A stretch of 64,000 nt of DNA from Peribacillus sp044761985 (GCF_044761985.1 NZ_JBIWDK010000001.1:186001-250000), one strand, 5' to 3'. Counted from the stretch's first letter, positions 15,796 through 24,783 are shown. Notes: generated by a model from the letters alone, not told the origin. Made by a program: numbers and translations.

Positions 15796-17139
15796 ATGAA
15801 ACATCGTTACTTACCGATGACAGAGCAGGATAAAAAAGAAATGTTGGAAGTTATAGGGGTCACAACCGTCGATGATCTCTTCAGCGATATACCAGAAAAT
15901 GTCCGATTTCAAGGTGAATATGACATAAAACCAGCAAAATCAGAGCCAGCTTTAATGAAGGAACTATCGAAACTGGCTTCCAAAAATGCGGATTTGAAAA
16001 ACTATGCATCTTTCCTTGGGGCTGGCGTGTATGATCATTATTCGCCTGTCATCGTCGATCACGTCCTATCCCGTTCGGAGTTTTATACAGCCTACACTCC
16101 CTATCAACCGGAAATTTCTCAAGGAGAGCTTCAGGCCATCTTTGAATATCAAACGATGATATGTGAATTGACGGGTATGGAGGTGGCGAATTCCTCGATG
16201 TATGACGGTGGAACAGCCTTAGCCGAAGCGGCCATGCTTGCCGCCGGACAAACGCGCCGGAAAAAGATTCTATTATCATCTACTGTCCATCCTGAATCAA
16301 GGGAAGTGGTGAAAACCTACGCAAAGGGTCAACGGGTGGAGGTCATCGAGATTCCTCATAAAGACGGAGTCACAGATATTGCTGCTTTAAAAGACCTGGC
16401 TTCAGATGATATTGCAGGTGTCATCGTACAGTACCCCAACTTCTTTGGACGCATCGAACCGTTGAAGGAAATGGAAGCAATCATACATAACGAGAAATCG
16501 ATGTTTATCGTATCGAGTAATCCGCTTGCACTTGGTGCATTGACTCCGCCGGGAAAACTCGGTGCCGATATCGTGACAGGTGATGCTCAGCCATTCGGCA
16601 TTCCTGCCGCATTCGGCGGACCTCATTGCGGATATTTCGCGGTCACGAAAAAACTGCTACGGAAAGTCCCGGGCCGTTTAGTCGGTCAGACAGTGGATGA
16701 GGATGGAAAACGGGGCTTCGTATTGACGCTCCAAGCACGTGAGCAACATATACGCCGTGACAAAGCTACATCCAATATTTGTTCCAATCAGGCATTGAAC
16801 GCATTGGCAGCCTCTGTAGCCATGACTGCTCTAGGGAAAAAAGGCGTCAGAGAAATGGCCGTCCAGAATATTCAAAAAGCCCATTACGCAAAAAAGACGC
16901 TCCAAGCACAAGGAATTGAAGTGGTCTTTGAAGGACCTTCGTTTAATGAATTTGTCATTAAGTTGCCTCTTCCCTACAAAGATATCAATAAGAGGCTCTT
17001 TGAAAAAGAAATGATTGGTGGTTTTGACCTGGGCTCCGTTTATCCCGAGTTGAAAAATCATATGCTAGTGGCTGTAACGGAATTAAGAACAAAAGAAGAA
17101 ATCGATGCATTTGCGCAGGAACTGGGGGATCAACTATGA
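15796..17139 (+). CDS. gcvPA: Glycine dehydrogenase (decarboxylating) subunit 1
   Basis: 447 residues from ATG 15796 (MKHRYLPMTEQDKKEML, the usual family start); ATG 15784 in frame is too near the GAAGGGA ribosome site. Contains the PLP-fold-type I N-terminal half of the split P protein: SMYDGGTALAEAAMLA, GDAQPFGIPAAFGGPHCG and LQAREQHIRRDKATSNICSNQAL. It pairs with GcvPB to decarboxylate glycine onto lipoyl-H protein. Its stop overlaps the gcvPB start (ATGA). Confidence 0.96.
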   Translation: MKHRYLPMTEQDKKEMLEVIGVTTVDDLFSDIPENVRFQGEYDIKPAKSEPALMKELSKLASKNADLKNYASFLGAGVYDHYSPVIVDHVLSRSEFYTAYTPYQPEISQGELQAIFEYQTMICELTGMEVANSSMYDGGTALAEAAMLAAGQTRRKKILLSSTVHPESREVVKTYAKGQRVEVIEIPHKDGVTDIAALKDLASDDIAGVIVQYPNFFGRIEPLKEMEAIIHNEKSMFIVSSNPLALGALTPPGKLGADIVTGDAQPFGIPAAFGGPHCGYFAVTKKLLRKVPGRLVGQTVDEDGKRGFVLTLQAREQHIRRDKATSNICSNQALNALAASVAMTALGKKGVREMAVQNIQKAHYAKKTLQAQGIEVVFEGPSFNEFVIKLPLPYKDINKRLFEKEMIGGFDLGSVYPELKNHMLVAVTELRTKEEIDAFAQELGDQL

Positions 17140-18593
17140 ATAATCAAGATCAATCACTCATTTTTGAAATCAGTACAGCCGGTCGAATCGGGTATAGCCT
17201 TCCTGAAATGGATGTAGCGGATACTCCACTAGAAGAAATCCTGCCTGTGGAATATATACGTACGGTGGAAGCCGAGCTTCCGGAAGTTTCCGAGCTTGAT
17301 ATCATGCGTCATTATACGGCTTTATCCAAACGGAACCATGGAGTGGACTCTGGGTTTTATCCACTCGGCTCCTGTACGATGAAATATAATCCGAAAATTA
17401 ATGAAAATGTCGCCAGGTACAATGGTTTTACCCATATTCATCCATACCAGGACCCAGAAACCGTCCAAGGTGCCCTAGAGTTGTTATTTGACCTTCAGGA
17501 ACATTTGACGGAAATTACAGGAATGGATCAAGTGACCTTGCAGCCTGCTGCCGGGGCGCATGGTGAATGGACTGGGCTCATGATGATCAGGGCTTTCCAT
17601 GAAGCGAATGGAGATGTAAACCGTACGAAAGTCATCGTCCCCGATTCGGCCCATGGAACGAACCCGGCTTCGGCAACAGTTGCCGGACTAGAGACGATTA
17701 CGGTAAAATCCAATGAATTCGGGCTCGTGGACCTTGAAGACTTGAAGCGAGTGGTAGGACCAGATACAGCAGCATTAATGCTTACGAATCCAAATACATT
17801 AGGCTTATTCGAAGAGGACATCCTGGAGATGGCACAGCTTGTCCATGACGCCGGTGGAAAGCTTTATTATGACGGGGCTAACCTGAATGCTGTTCTTTCC
17901 AAAGTGCGTCCAGGAGATATGGGTTTTGACGTTGTTCATTTAAATCTCCATAAAACATTCACTGGACCCCATGGCGGAGGAGGACCTGGTTCAGGTCCGG
18001 TTGGGGTGAAGTCGGATTTAATTCCCTATTTGCCTAAACCGATCGTGACAAAAGAGGGCGATCAGTTTGTCCTTGATTATGACCGTCCACAATCCATTGG
18101 AAGGGTCAAACCCTATTATGGGAACTTCGGCATCAATGTAAGGGCTTATACGTACATAAGGTCAATGGGACCGGATGGACTTAAGGCCGTTACGGAGAAT
18201 GCCGTCATCAATGCAAATTATATGATGCGACGTTTGGAACCATTTTTCGATTTGCCATATAATCGCCATTGTAAGCATGAATTTGTATTGAGTGGTCGGA
18301 GGCAAAAGCAGTTGGGAGTCCGTACATTAGATATTGCGAAAAGACTACTTGATTTTGGGTATCATCCACCTACCATATATTTTCCGTTAAATGTAGAAGA
18401 AGGAATGATGATCGAACCGACGGAAACGGAGTCAAAAGAAACACTGGACGCTTTCATAGATGCAATGATACAAATAGCCAAGGAAGCCGAAGAAACCCCT
18501 GAAATCGTTCAGGAGGCACCCCATACCACGGTTATTAAACGCCTGGATGAAACATTGGCCGCTAGAAAACCAATTCTTCGTTATCAAGCATGA
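17136..18593 (+). CDS. gcvPB: Glycine dehydrogenase (decarboxylating) subunit 2
   Basis: 485 residues, C-terminal half of the split P protein with the PLP-binding Lys273 in HLNLHKTFTGPHGGGGPG. The SAHGTNPASA and NLNAVLSKVRPGDMG blocks are also typical. Starts four bases inside gcvPA, indicating coupled 1:1 translation. Confidence 0.97.
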   Translation: MNNQDQSLIFEISTAGRIGYSLPEMDVADTPLEEILPVEYIRTVEAELPEVSELDIMRHYTALSKRNHGVDSGFYPLGSCTMKYNPKINENVARYNGFTHIHPYQDPETVQGALELLFDLQEHLTEITGMDQVTLQPAAGAHGEWTGLMMIRAFHEANGDVNRTKVIVPDSAHGTNPASATVAGLETITVKSNEFGLVDLEDLKRVVGPDTAALMLTNPNTLGLFEEDILEMAQLVHDAGGKLYYDGANLNAVLSKVRPGDMGFDVVHLNLHKTFTGPHGGGGPGSGPVGVKSDLIPYLPKPIVTKEGDQFVLDYDRPQSIGRVKPYYGNFGINVRAYTYIRSMGPDGLKAVTENAVINANYMMRRLEPFFDLPYNRHCKHEFVLSGRRQKQLGVRTLDIAKRLLDFGYHPPTIYFPLNVEEGMMIEPTETESKETLDAFIDAMIQIAKEAEETPEIVQEAPHTTVIKRLDETLAARKPILRYQA

Positions 18594-18597
18594 TGCT

Positions 18598-18631
18598 GAA
18601 AAAACCCCTGCCAGATGGCGGGGGTTTTTTA
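18598..18631 (+). terminator. Terminator of the gcv operon
   Basis: AAAACCCCTGCC and GGCGGGGGTTTT form a 12-bp stem (one G-T pair) around AGAT, followed by TTAG. Confidence 0.85.
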
Positions 18632-18752
18632 GTTGGTGAAATTCATATGTATCTCGGGAAATAACATGCTTGGCCTGTTAAGCATGAGTTCCCTATTGAA
18701 CAGTATGATATGTTTCAAAAACGGATAAGATGTAAGGTTTGGGCAATTGGCC

Positions 18753-19136
18753 TTATTTCTTCGCCTTGATCTTCCCTGTCCACATTTTGAAACCGCCTTT
18801 TAAGTGAAAAAGTTCCCTGTAGCCTTTTTTATATAGCATGGCTGCCGCTCTTCCGCTAATGATTTCACTTTGAGCATACAAGTATACAGGCTTGTCCTGC
18901 CTAATCTCCACTAAGCGGGTCTTCATTTGTGTCATAGGGATATTTCTTGCCCCTAAGATATGTCCATTATCAAAATCATTAGGTTCCCGTACGTCAATTA
19001 ATTGAACTTTTCTGTAATTAGCGATAAATTCTTCCTGTGTTAAGGTTTTAACGATTTTACGTTGACGGAACCAATTAAATAGTGAATATGCAACGATGGC
19101 TACTATGATGATAATCAGTGTATATAAGATATCCAA
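18753..19136 (-). CDS. yqhL: Membrane-anchored rhodanese-like protein lacking the catalytic Cys
   Basis: 127 residues from TTG 19136 (AGAAGGGAG upstream); the longer frame to 19208 has no ribosome site. One N-terminal membrane helix (LYTLIIIIVAIVAYSLF) is followed by a rhodanese domain with the CH2A-like LIDVREPNDFDNGHILGARNIPM and C-terminal LKGGFKMWTG. The active-site loop, normally C-x-x-G-x-R, reads AQSEIIS: Cys, Gly and Arg are all lost. The protein is therefore unlikely to be a sulfurtransferase and may bind a partner or sense sulfur species. Confidence 0.85.
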   Translation of the reverse strand: MDILYTLIIIIVAIVAYSLFNWFRQRKIVKTLTQEEFIANYRKVQLIDVREPNDFDNGHILGARNIPMTQMKTRLVEIRQDKPVYLYAQSEIISGRAAAMLYKKGYRELFHLKGGFKMWTGKIKAKK

Positions 19137-19332
19137 CCATAAAAACTCCCTTCTACCTAAACGAATACAGACAATGTCTATTATATAATTGGTTTCTCCA
19201 ATAATCAAAAAAATTTTATAAATATTTGGTGGAATAGCTTACTTTCTTTTTTACGTTGCTAAACTCTGGTAAACTACTACTTGTGAGTTTTTTTAGAGGG
19301 TTTAATAAGCCTACGTGAAAAGAGGGGTAATC

Positions 19333-20169
19333 GTGACGAAAGAAAAATGGGGATTCATTGATTCAGGCAATTGTTCACCTGCTTATAATATGGCAATGGA
19401 CGAAGCACTTTTGAATTGGCAGAGTAATGGGGAAATCCCTCCCATGATCCGGTTTTACGGGTGGAACCCGGCTACATTATCCATCGGGTATTTTCAAAGG
19501 GCTGAGACCGAAATCGATTTGGCGGAAGTTGAAAGGCAAGGCTTAGGTTTTGTCCGTAGGCCTACAGGCGGTCGGGCTGTTTTGCATGAACATGAACTCA
19601 CCTATAGCGTCATTGTCCCAGAGTCTTATCCGGGAATGCCGAATACAGTGACCGAAGCATATCGGGTGATTTCTGAAGGAATATTGAAGGGGTTCAGAAA
19701 CCTCGGACTGGATGCCTATTTCTCTGTGCCTGAAACTGAACAGGATAAAGAGATGCTGAAATCTCCAAAGTCCTCAGTTTGCTTTGATGCGCCAAGCTGG
19801 TATGAACTGGTGGTTGAGGGAAGGAAAGTTGCGGGCAGCGCACAAACGAGACAAAAAGGTGTTATCCTTCAGCATGGAGCCATCCTGCTTGAACTTGATG
19901 AGGAGAAGCTATTTAGTGTATTCAAGTTCTCCGATGATAAAGTAAAAGAGAAGATAAAAAACAATCTGAGAAACAAAGCAGTGGCCATCAATGACATTGC
20001 TGGTAGAAAAATAACTATTTCCGAGGCGAAGGTAGCCTTTGAAAACGGTTTTTCTGAGGGTCTGTCGATTGATTTGAAACCATATGTGCTGAGTGAAAAG
20101 CAATTACAGGAAGTGAAGGACATCGCCAAAAATAAATATGAAAGTGATGACTGGAATTTTTTGAGGTAG
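19333..20169 (+). CDS. lipM: Octanoyltransferase LipM (octanoyl-ACP:GcvH)
   Basis: 278 residues from GTG 19333, which has AGAGGGG seven bases upstream and gives the usual length; GTG 19315 is an alternative. Biotin/lipoate ligase fold with VRRPTGGRAVLHEHELTYSV, the catalytic Cys150 (SSVCFDAPSWYEL) and the lysine in GRKVAGSAQTR. In Bacillus LipM moves octanoate from acyl carrier protein to GcvH, the first step of lipoate assembly, so it supports the gcv and bkd complexes in this window. Confidence 0.93.
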   Translation: MTKEKWGFIDSGNCSPAYNMAMDEALLNWQSNGEIPPMIRFYGWNPATLSIGYFQRAETEIDLAEVERQGLGFVRRPTGGRAVLHEHELTYSVIVPESYPGMPNTVTEAYRVISEGILKGFRNLGLDAYFSVPETEQDKEMLKSPKSSVCFDAPSWYELVVEGRKVAGSAQTRQKGVILQHGAILLELDEEKLFSVFKFSDDKVKEKIKNNLRNKAVAINDIAGRKITISEAKVAFENGFSEGLSIDLKPYVLSEKQLQEVKDIAKNKYESDDWNFLR

Positions 20170-20556
20170 AAAAAGAGGGGAAGCGAGAGTCGGGAATAAA
20201 TAAGTTTTTTCAGATTTGTGTGAACAAGCATGTATTCCTTGTAACGTCAGTGCTTTGAAAGAGGCGGGCAAAATGCAATGTTCAAATTCATTGAAATCTG
20301 TCTAATTTTTATTATAAATCGACATTTTCCTCCCTTTTACTAACTCAATTAATTGATTCACCGTTTGACAAAATTAAAAGACAATCAACCACAACACAAT
20401 ATATAGTGGTTAAAATAAATACTTAAACACTACATGTTGAATTTTGTGTTTCGCTATGATAAATTTAGTGTAACTTGTTAAGCGAAACGGACATGTAGGT
20501 TACATATTGATTTTTGCAACAAGAACGGATCTGAAACATGTAAAGGAGAGGGAATT
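20170..20556 (+). other. nrdJ upstream region
   Basis: 387 bases without a gene. Apart from the NrdR boxes it contains an A/T-rich stretch and a TTGACA at 20365 without a matching -10. I looked for a cobalamin riboswitch (B12 box and conserved core) and do not see one. No clear terminator follows lipM. Confidence 0.5.
20394..20440 (+). promoter_or_regulatory. Predicted NrdR boxes upstream of nrdJ
   Basis: ACACAATATATAGTGG (20394-20409) matches the NrdR box pattern acaCwATATATwGtgt. A weaker copy, ACACTACATGTTGA, is at 20427-20440. Their centres are 33 bp apart, about three DNA turns, the usual phasing for NrdR box pairs. The second box overlaps TTGAAT (20437), a possible -35 for TAAATT (20460) with a 17-base spacer. 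Confidence 0.65.
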
Positions 20557-23127
20557 ATGTCGGTTGTAATTAAAGAAGCTTTAAAGGTTGATCTAGAAAG
20601 GTTGAATAAAGATATATCTTTATTTCCCCAAGTTCATCCTGTAACGGCTGATATGAAAATGATGCATAAGGGCGTGTCCCGTCTAGTTATGCTTGACCGT
20701 TATTCTTTTAAGGATACTGAAAAAATCACACTCTCTGCTGGCGATTTTGTAGTATTGACAATTAAAGAAGATCCGAAATTTCCTGCACGTGGTCTTGGCC
20801 ATATCGTCGAAATAGATTGGGAATCGAAAAAGGCAAAGGTTTTAGTGGATGAAGAGTTCCGCGGAGTGCTGGATAATCCGGAAGAAGTGGAAACAGGAAT
20901 CATTAATCGGCCGCTTGATATCATCGAAAAGCCGCTTGAAATATATTACGAGCAAATTGCCAAGCGTAATGCAACTGGTTTGGCTTCAGTGGAAACGACT
21001 GAAGAAAAAAGAACGGAATGGTTCAATAAATTTTATGAAGAATTAAAGGACCTTAATTTCGTGCCGGCCGGCCGGGTATTATATGGCGCTGGTTCTAACA
21101 CGGATGTAACGTACTTTAATTGTTATGTCATGCCATTTGTACCAGATTCACGCGAAGGGATTTCTGAGCATAGAAAGCAAGTCATGGAGATCATGAGCCG
21201 TGGTGGTGGAGTCGGTACGAATGGCTCTACTCTCCGTCCAAGAAACACCCTTGCGAAAGGGGTCAATGGCAAGTCTTCAGGTTCTGTTTCATGGCTTGAT
21301 GATATAGCGAAATTGACTCATTTGGTTGAACAGGGTGGAAGTAGACGCGGTGCCCAAATGATCATGCTTACTGATTGGCATCCAGACATTGCGGAATTCA
21401 TTATTTCAAAAATGCAAAATCCGAGGATTCTTCGTTACCTAATGGAGAACACAAAAGATGAAACCATAAAGAAATATGCATCGGATAAATTGAAGTTCAC
21501 ACCGCATACCGAACAAGAAACGGCGATGTACCAAGGAATCATTAATTATAAAGAGATTCCGGGTCTAGGTGGATTCAGTGAAAAAATCATTAGGGATGCT
21601 GAAGAAAAAGTTCGCGTAGGCGGAACGTATAGCGTCCACAATCCGGACTTTTTGACTGGTGCCAATATCTCAATCTGCTTAACCAAAGAGTTCATGGAAG
21701 CCGTCGAAAAAGATACGGAGTATGAGTTGCGCTTCCCTGATGTCGAAAGCTACGACGCGGAAGAAATGGCCATTTATAATGATGAGTGGCACAATGTAGG
21801 AGACGTACGCGAGTGGGAAAAAATGGGCCATAAAGTCCGGGTTTACCGTAAGATCCGTGCTAAGGAGCTTTGGAACCTGATTAACATTTGTGCGACGTAC
21901 TCAGCAGAACCGGGAATATTCTTTATTGATAATGCCAATGAGATGACGAATGCAAAAGCTTATGGACAGCAAGTCGTTGCTACGAATCCATGTGGTGAAC
22001 AGCCATTGGCTCCATTTTCAGTGTGTAACCTGGCAGCGGTCAATTTAGCTGAGATGGCGGATAAAGATAATAAGACCGTTAACTTCGAAAAACTTAAGAA
22101 AACAGTTGAAGTGGGCGTGCGGATGCAAGATAACGTCATTGATGCAACCCCTTATTTCCTAGAGGAAAACAAAAAACAAGCACTCGGCGAGAGACGGGTT
22201 GGATTAGGTGTCATGGGACTGCATGATTTGCTAATTTATTGTGAAACCGAGTATGGATCAGAAGAAGGAAAAATCCTGGTGGACAAAGTGTTTGAAACGA
22301 TTGCTACGTCTGCTTACAGGGCTTCGGTTGAACTTGCAAAAGAAAAAGGCAGCTTCCCGTTCCTGAAGGGAACGTCGGATGAAGAAACGAATGAGCTTAG
22401 AACGCGCTTCACGAATACTGGATTCATGAAGAAGATGCCTGAGGATATTCGTACAAGCATTGCCGAGCACGGTATCCGGAACTCCCATTTATTGACCGTG
22501 GCTCCTACGGGCAGCACAGGTACGATGGTCGGCGTTTCGACAGGTCTTGAACCATACTTCTCGTTCACATATTTCCGTAGCGGACGTTTAGGGAAATTCA
22601 TTGAAGTCAAAGCGGACATCGTTCAGGAATACTTGGATCGTCATCCTGAAGCCGATCCTGATAACCTTCCTGAATGGTTTATTTCGGCGATGGAATTGGC
22701 TCCTGAAGCCCATGCGGATGTTCAATGCATCATTCAACGTTGGATTGATAGCTCAATCAGTAAAACGGTTAACGCCCCAAAAGGGTATACCGTCGAGCAG
22801 GTCCAAAAAGTGTACGAGCGCTTATATAAAGGCGGCGCAAAAGGTGGAACGGTTTATGTAGATGGAAGCCGTGACAGCCAGGTTCTTACATTAAAAGCTG
22901 AAGAAAACCAAATGGAACAGCAGCTTGAAATGGATGGCTTAACAGATGTGGAAGAAAAGAAAAAAGTCGTTCTGGTTGATACCATCAATGAACTGCGTTC
23001 GACTAATGTAACGATAGGTTCGGAAGTGGGTAACACGTGTCCAGTTTGCCGTAAGGGTGAAGTCCAGGAAATGGGCGGATGCAATACTTGTACGAATTGT
23101 GGTGCCCAATTGAAGTGCGGGCTTTAA
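20557..23127 (+). CDS. nrdJ: Adenosylcobalamin-dependent (class II) ribonucleotide reductase
   Basis: 856 residues. Redox cysteines Cys189 (FNCYVMPF) and Cys490 (SVCNLAAVNLA) and the radical-site NPCGEQ at 477-482 (Cys479, with Asn477 and Glu481) are present, as is APTGSTGTMVG, a substrate-phosphate loop. The C-terminal tail carries CPVC...CNTCTNCGAQLKCG, two CxxC pairs that may bind zinc and a terminal Cys for re-reduction. It makes deoxynucleotides without oxygen or a radical-storing NrdF subunit, using B12. Start ATG 20557 follows AAGGAGAGGG. The gene is absent from this place in B. subtilis and stands alone. Confidence 0.95.
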   Translation: MSVVIKEALKVDLERLNKDISLFPQVHPVTADMKMMHKGVSRLVMLDRYSFKDTEKITLSAGDFVVLTIKEDPKFPARGLGHIVEIDWESKKAKVLVDEEFRGVLDNPEEVETGIINRPLDIIEKPLEIYYEQIAKRNATGLASVETTEEKRTEWFNKFYEELKDLNFVPAGRVLYGAGSNTDVTYFNCYVMPFVPDSREGISEHRKQVMEIMSRGGGVGTNGSTLRPRNTLAKGVNGKSSGSVSWLDDIAKLTHLVEQGGSRRGAQMIMLTDWHPDIAEFIISKMQNPRILRYLMENTKDETIKKYASDKLKFTPHTEQETAMYQGIINYKEIPGLGGFSEKIIRDAEEKVRVGGTYSVHNPDFLTGANISICLTKEFMEAVEKDTEYELRFPDVESYDAEEMAIYNDEWHNVGDVREWEKMGHKVRVYRKIRAKELWNLINICATYSAEPGIFFIDNANEMTNAKAYGQQVVATNPCGEQPLAPFSVCNLAAVNLAEMADKDNKTVNFEKLKKTVEVGVRMQDNVIDATPYFLEENKKQALGERRVGLGVMGLHDLLIYCETEYGSEEGKILVDKVFETIATSAYRASVELAKEKGSFPFLKGTSDEETNELRTRFTNTGFMKKMPEDIRTSIAEHGIRNSHLLTVAPTGSTGTMVGVSTGLEPYFSFTYFRSGRLGKFIEVKADIVQEYLDRHPEADPDNLPEWFISAMELAPEAHADVQCIIQRWIDSSISKTVNAPKGYTVEQVQKVYERLYKGGAKGGTVYVDGSRDSQVLTLKAEENQMEQQLEMDGLTDVEEKKKVVLVDTINELRSTNVTIGSEVGNTCPVCRKGEVQEMGGCNTCTNCGAQLKCGL

Positions 23128-23154
23128 ACCAGTAATGAAAAGATGTATCGTTCA

Positions 23155-23204
23155 TAAAAAAACAGCCCTTTGGATTAAGATAGTCCAAAGGGCTGTTTTT
23201 TAAT
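23155..23204 (+). terminator. Terminator of nrdJ
   Basis: AAAACAGCCCTTTGGA pairs perfectly with TCCAAAGGGCTGTTTT around a nine-base loop, followed by T residues. Confidence 0.9.
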
Positions 23205-23280
23205 GTCTAGAGGATTTCAGTGTGATTTCAAGTAGAGGAATGTTCTATTATTGAAAACCTTTTTATGGATTCCTTAAATA

Positions 23281-23325
23281 AATATCCCCTATCAATTTTA
23301 CTAAGTAATATTGATAGGGGATATT
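23281..23325 (-). terminator. Terminator of the esterase-padR operon
   Basis: A perfect 16-bp inverted repeat (23281-23296 with 23310-23325, core TATCCCCTATCAA), starting five bases after the padR stop on the minus strand. The tail TATTTA is only moderately U-rich. Confidence 0.7.
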
Positions 23326-23329
23326 ATAT

Positions 23330-23860
23330 TTATGCATTGGGCTCTTCTATTTCTTCTTTCAATTCTTTAAACCATTTTAAGTTCACTTGATGATGAGAAC
23401 GAGAATTTTCGTTCATGCGGCGAAAATAATCGATTTTACCAGGAAATTCTTTTGTGATGGCTAGATAATCATCGAGGAGAGCAATTCGAGCTTCAGTCTG
23501 GTCAATTTGTGCTTGAATTAATTTTAATAATTTATATTTATCGAAATCATCTGCGAAGAGTAACGCCACATAGCATTTTAAGTTGACATATTCGGATTTA
23601 TTTCCAAACTTCACCATTAATTTTTCGAATTCTTCCATTCCTGAATTTGTGATAATAAAACGATGGATTTCGCGCCCATTGCTTGAAATTGTTTGATGAA
23701 CTTGTTCAATCAAGCCTTTTTCCTCAAGTTGTTGTAAGTTGTAATAAAATGAACCCTTCGTAAAGTTAACGATATACTTATAATGTCGTTTTTCCATTAA
23801 AGTTAGTAGTTCGTAGCCATGCGCTCCAGGATTTTGGATCAGCAGGCCAAGTATAAGCAA
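23330..23860 (-). CDS. PadR-family transcriptional repressor
   Basis: 176 residues. The N-terminal winged helix LILGLLIQNPGAHGYELLTLMEKR ... FTKGSFYYNLQQLEEKGLIEQ is typical of PadR; the C-terminal part is helical (dimerization, Vir_act_alpha_C-like). Start is uncertain: TTG 23860 lies 16 bases after AAGGTGA, while in-frame ATC/ATA codons at 23872-23866 have better spacing. The gene follows the esterase by a few bases. Twin palindromes over the operon promoter are the likely operator, so it probably represses its own operon in response to an unknown ligand. Confidence 0.88.
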   Translation of the reverse strand: MLILGLLIQNPGAHGYELLTLMEKRHYKYIVNFTKGSFYYNLQQLEEKGLIEQVHQTISSNGREIHRFIITNSGMEEFEKLMVKFGNKSEYVNLKCYVALLFADDFDKYKLLKLIQAQIDQTEARIALLDDYLAITKEFPGKIDYFRRMNENSRSHHQVNLKWFKELKEEIEEPNA

Positions 23861-23865
23861 GGGGA

Positions 23866-24708
23866 TTATGATTGCATCACCTTCATCATTTTTGCTTCAA
23901 ATTCAGCGTATGTGATTTTGCTTAAAGCCATATTCATACTATAAATATAAATTTGTTCTGTTTTTGAATAGTCAGTATTGGTTTTTAATGATTGTTCTTC
24001 ATTCGAAAGAGGTGTTAGGACATCGCACTTTTTCGAAAATGCCTCGTAGTAGCGATAACCAAATTTTCGTTGCGAAACAGCGTCCAAATGAATACCGTCC
24101 GGATTGGCTGTTAAGCCTTCTGCCGTTACAAAGTAACAGTTTTGCTGAGTATGAGCAAATCGGAGTAACTGTTCATTAACTTGTTGAGACTCTGTTGCGT
24201 ATTTTCCAAAACCTATTTTCCCTAAAAAGTCACCAAGTCCACCAATGATTAAAGGGACATCTTCAAGTTCTAATTCTTTTCTTAAAGTATCAATAATCAG
24301 GACCAATTTCTCATAATATGTTTCATGAAGAGCATGGTTGCTATCACTTTCGCCTTGGTGCCAAAGAATACCGCAGATTTCACTAGACTCAAGCGCAAAT
24401 CGAGCTTCAGATAAAGCATGTTTAAAAAGGGTACCTTCTGGATGCCAATCATTTAAAGAACTGCCGCCTTCCGCACAAGGAATTAAGCCAATTTCATCAT
24501 CAGGATTGACTTTCGACCATTCCTCTGCAAAAGATGCTGCGAGACTTACACCAGCAACAGGACGATCGTAATTAATCGGTTCGGCCATCATTTGCCATTG
24601 ACCATTGCGTAGCATTTTTATTTTTTCATTATAGATAGGATCTACTTCATGCAAGAATCCACGTCCTGCCATATTTGATTGACCTAACATTAAAAAAGAT
24701 TTTGTCAT
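23866..24708 (-). CDS. SASA/SGNH-type carbohydrate esterase
   Basis: 280 residues, cytoplasmic (no signal peptide). Block I, FLMLGQSNMAGRG, holds the nucleophile Ser; the GILWHQGESDSN block and the late NPDGIHLDAVSQRKFGYRYYEAF block with the catalytic His complete an SGNH hydrolase of the sialate O-acetylesterase/CE6 (DUF303) type. It probably removes acetyl groups from an acetylated sugar; the substrate is not evident, and no sugar transporter or glycosidase is next to it. First gene of a two-gene operon with padR. Confidence 0.85.
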   Translation of the reverse strand: MTKSFLMLGQSNMAGRGFLHEVDPIYNEKIKMLRNGQWQMMAEPINYDRPVAGVSLAASFAEEWSKVNPDDEIGLIPCAEGGSSLNDWHPEGTLFKHALSEARFALESSEICGILWHQGESDSNHALHETYYEKLVLIIDTLRKELELEDVPLIIGGLGDFLGKIGFGKYATESQQVNEQLLRFAHTQQNCYFVTAEGLTANPDGIHLDAVSQRKFGYRYYEAFSKKCDVLTPLSNEEQSLKTNTDYSKTEQIYIYSMNMALSKITYAEFEAKMMKVMQS

Positions 24709-24734
24709 TTAATTTTCACGCCTTTGTATAATAT

Positions 24735-24783
24735 AGTCTAATTAGACTTTCATCATTATATAGTCTAATTAGACTATCGTCAA
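24735..24783 (-). promoter_or_regulatory. Promoter and twin operators of the esterase-padR operon
   Basis: On the minus strand TTGACG (24783-24778) and TATAAT (24760-24755) are separated by 17 bases. The spacer is filled by the palindrome TAGTCTAATTAGACTA (24761-24776). A second copy of its core, AGTCTAATTAGACT (24735-24748), begins at the expected transcription start. Centres are 27 bp apart. This is a classic repressor architecture. Confidence 0.85.

Noticed and set aside
20170..20556. Cobalamin riboswitch before the B12-dependent reductase
   Set aside because: No B12 box or conserved core; only NrdR-like boxes are visible.
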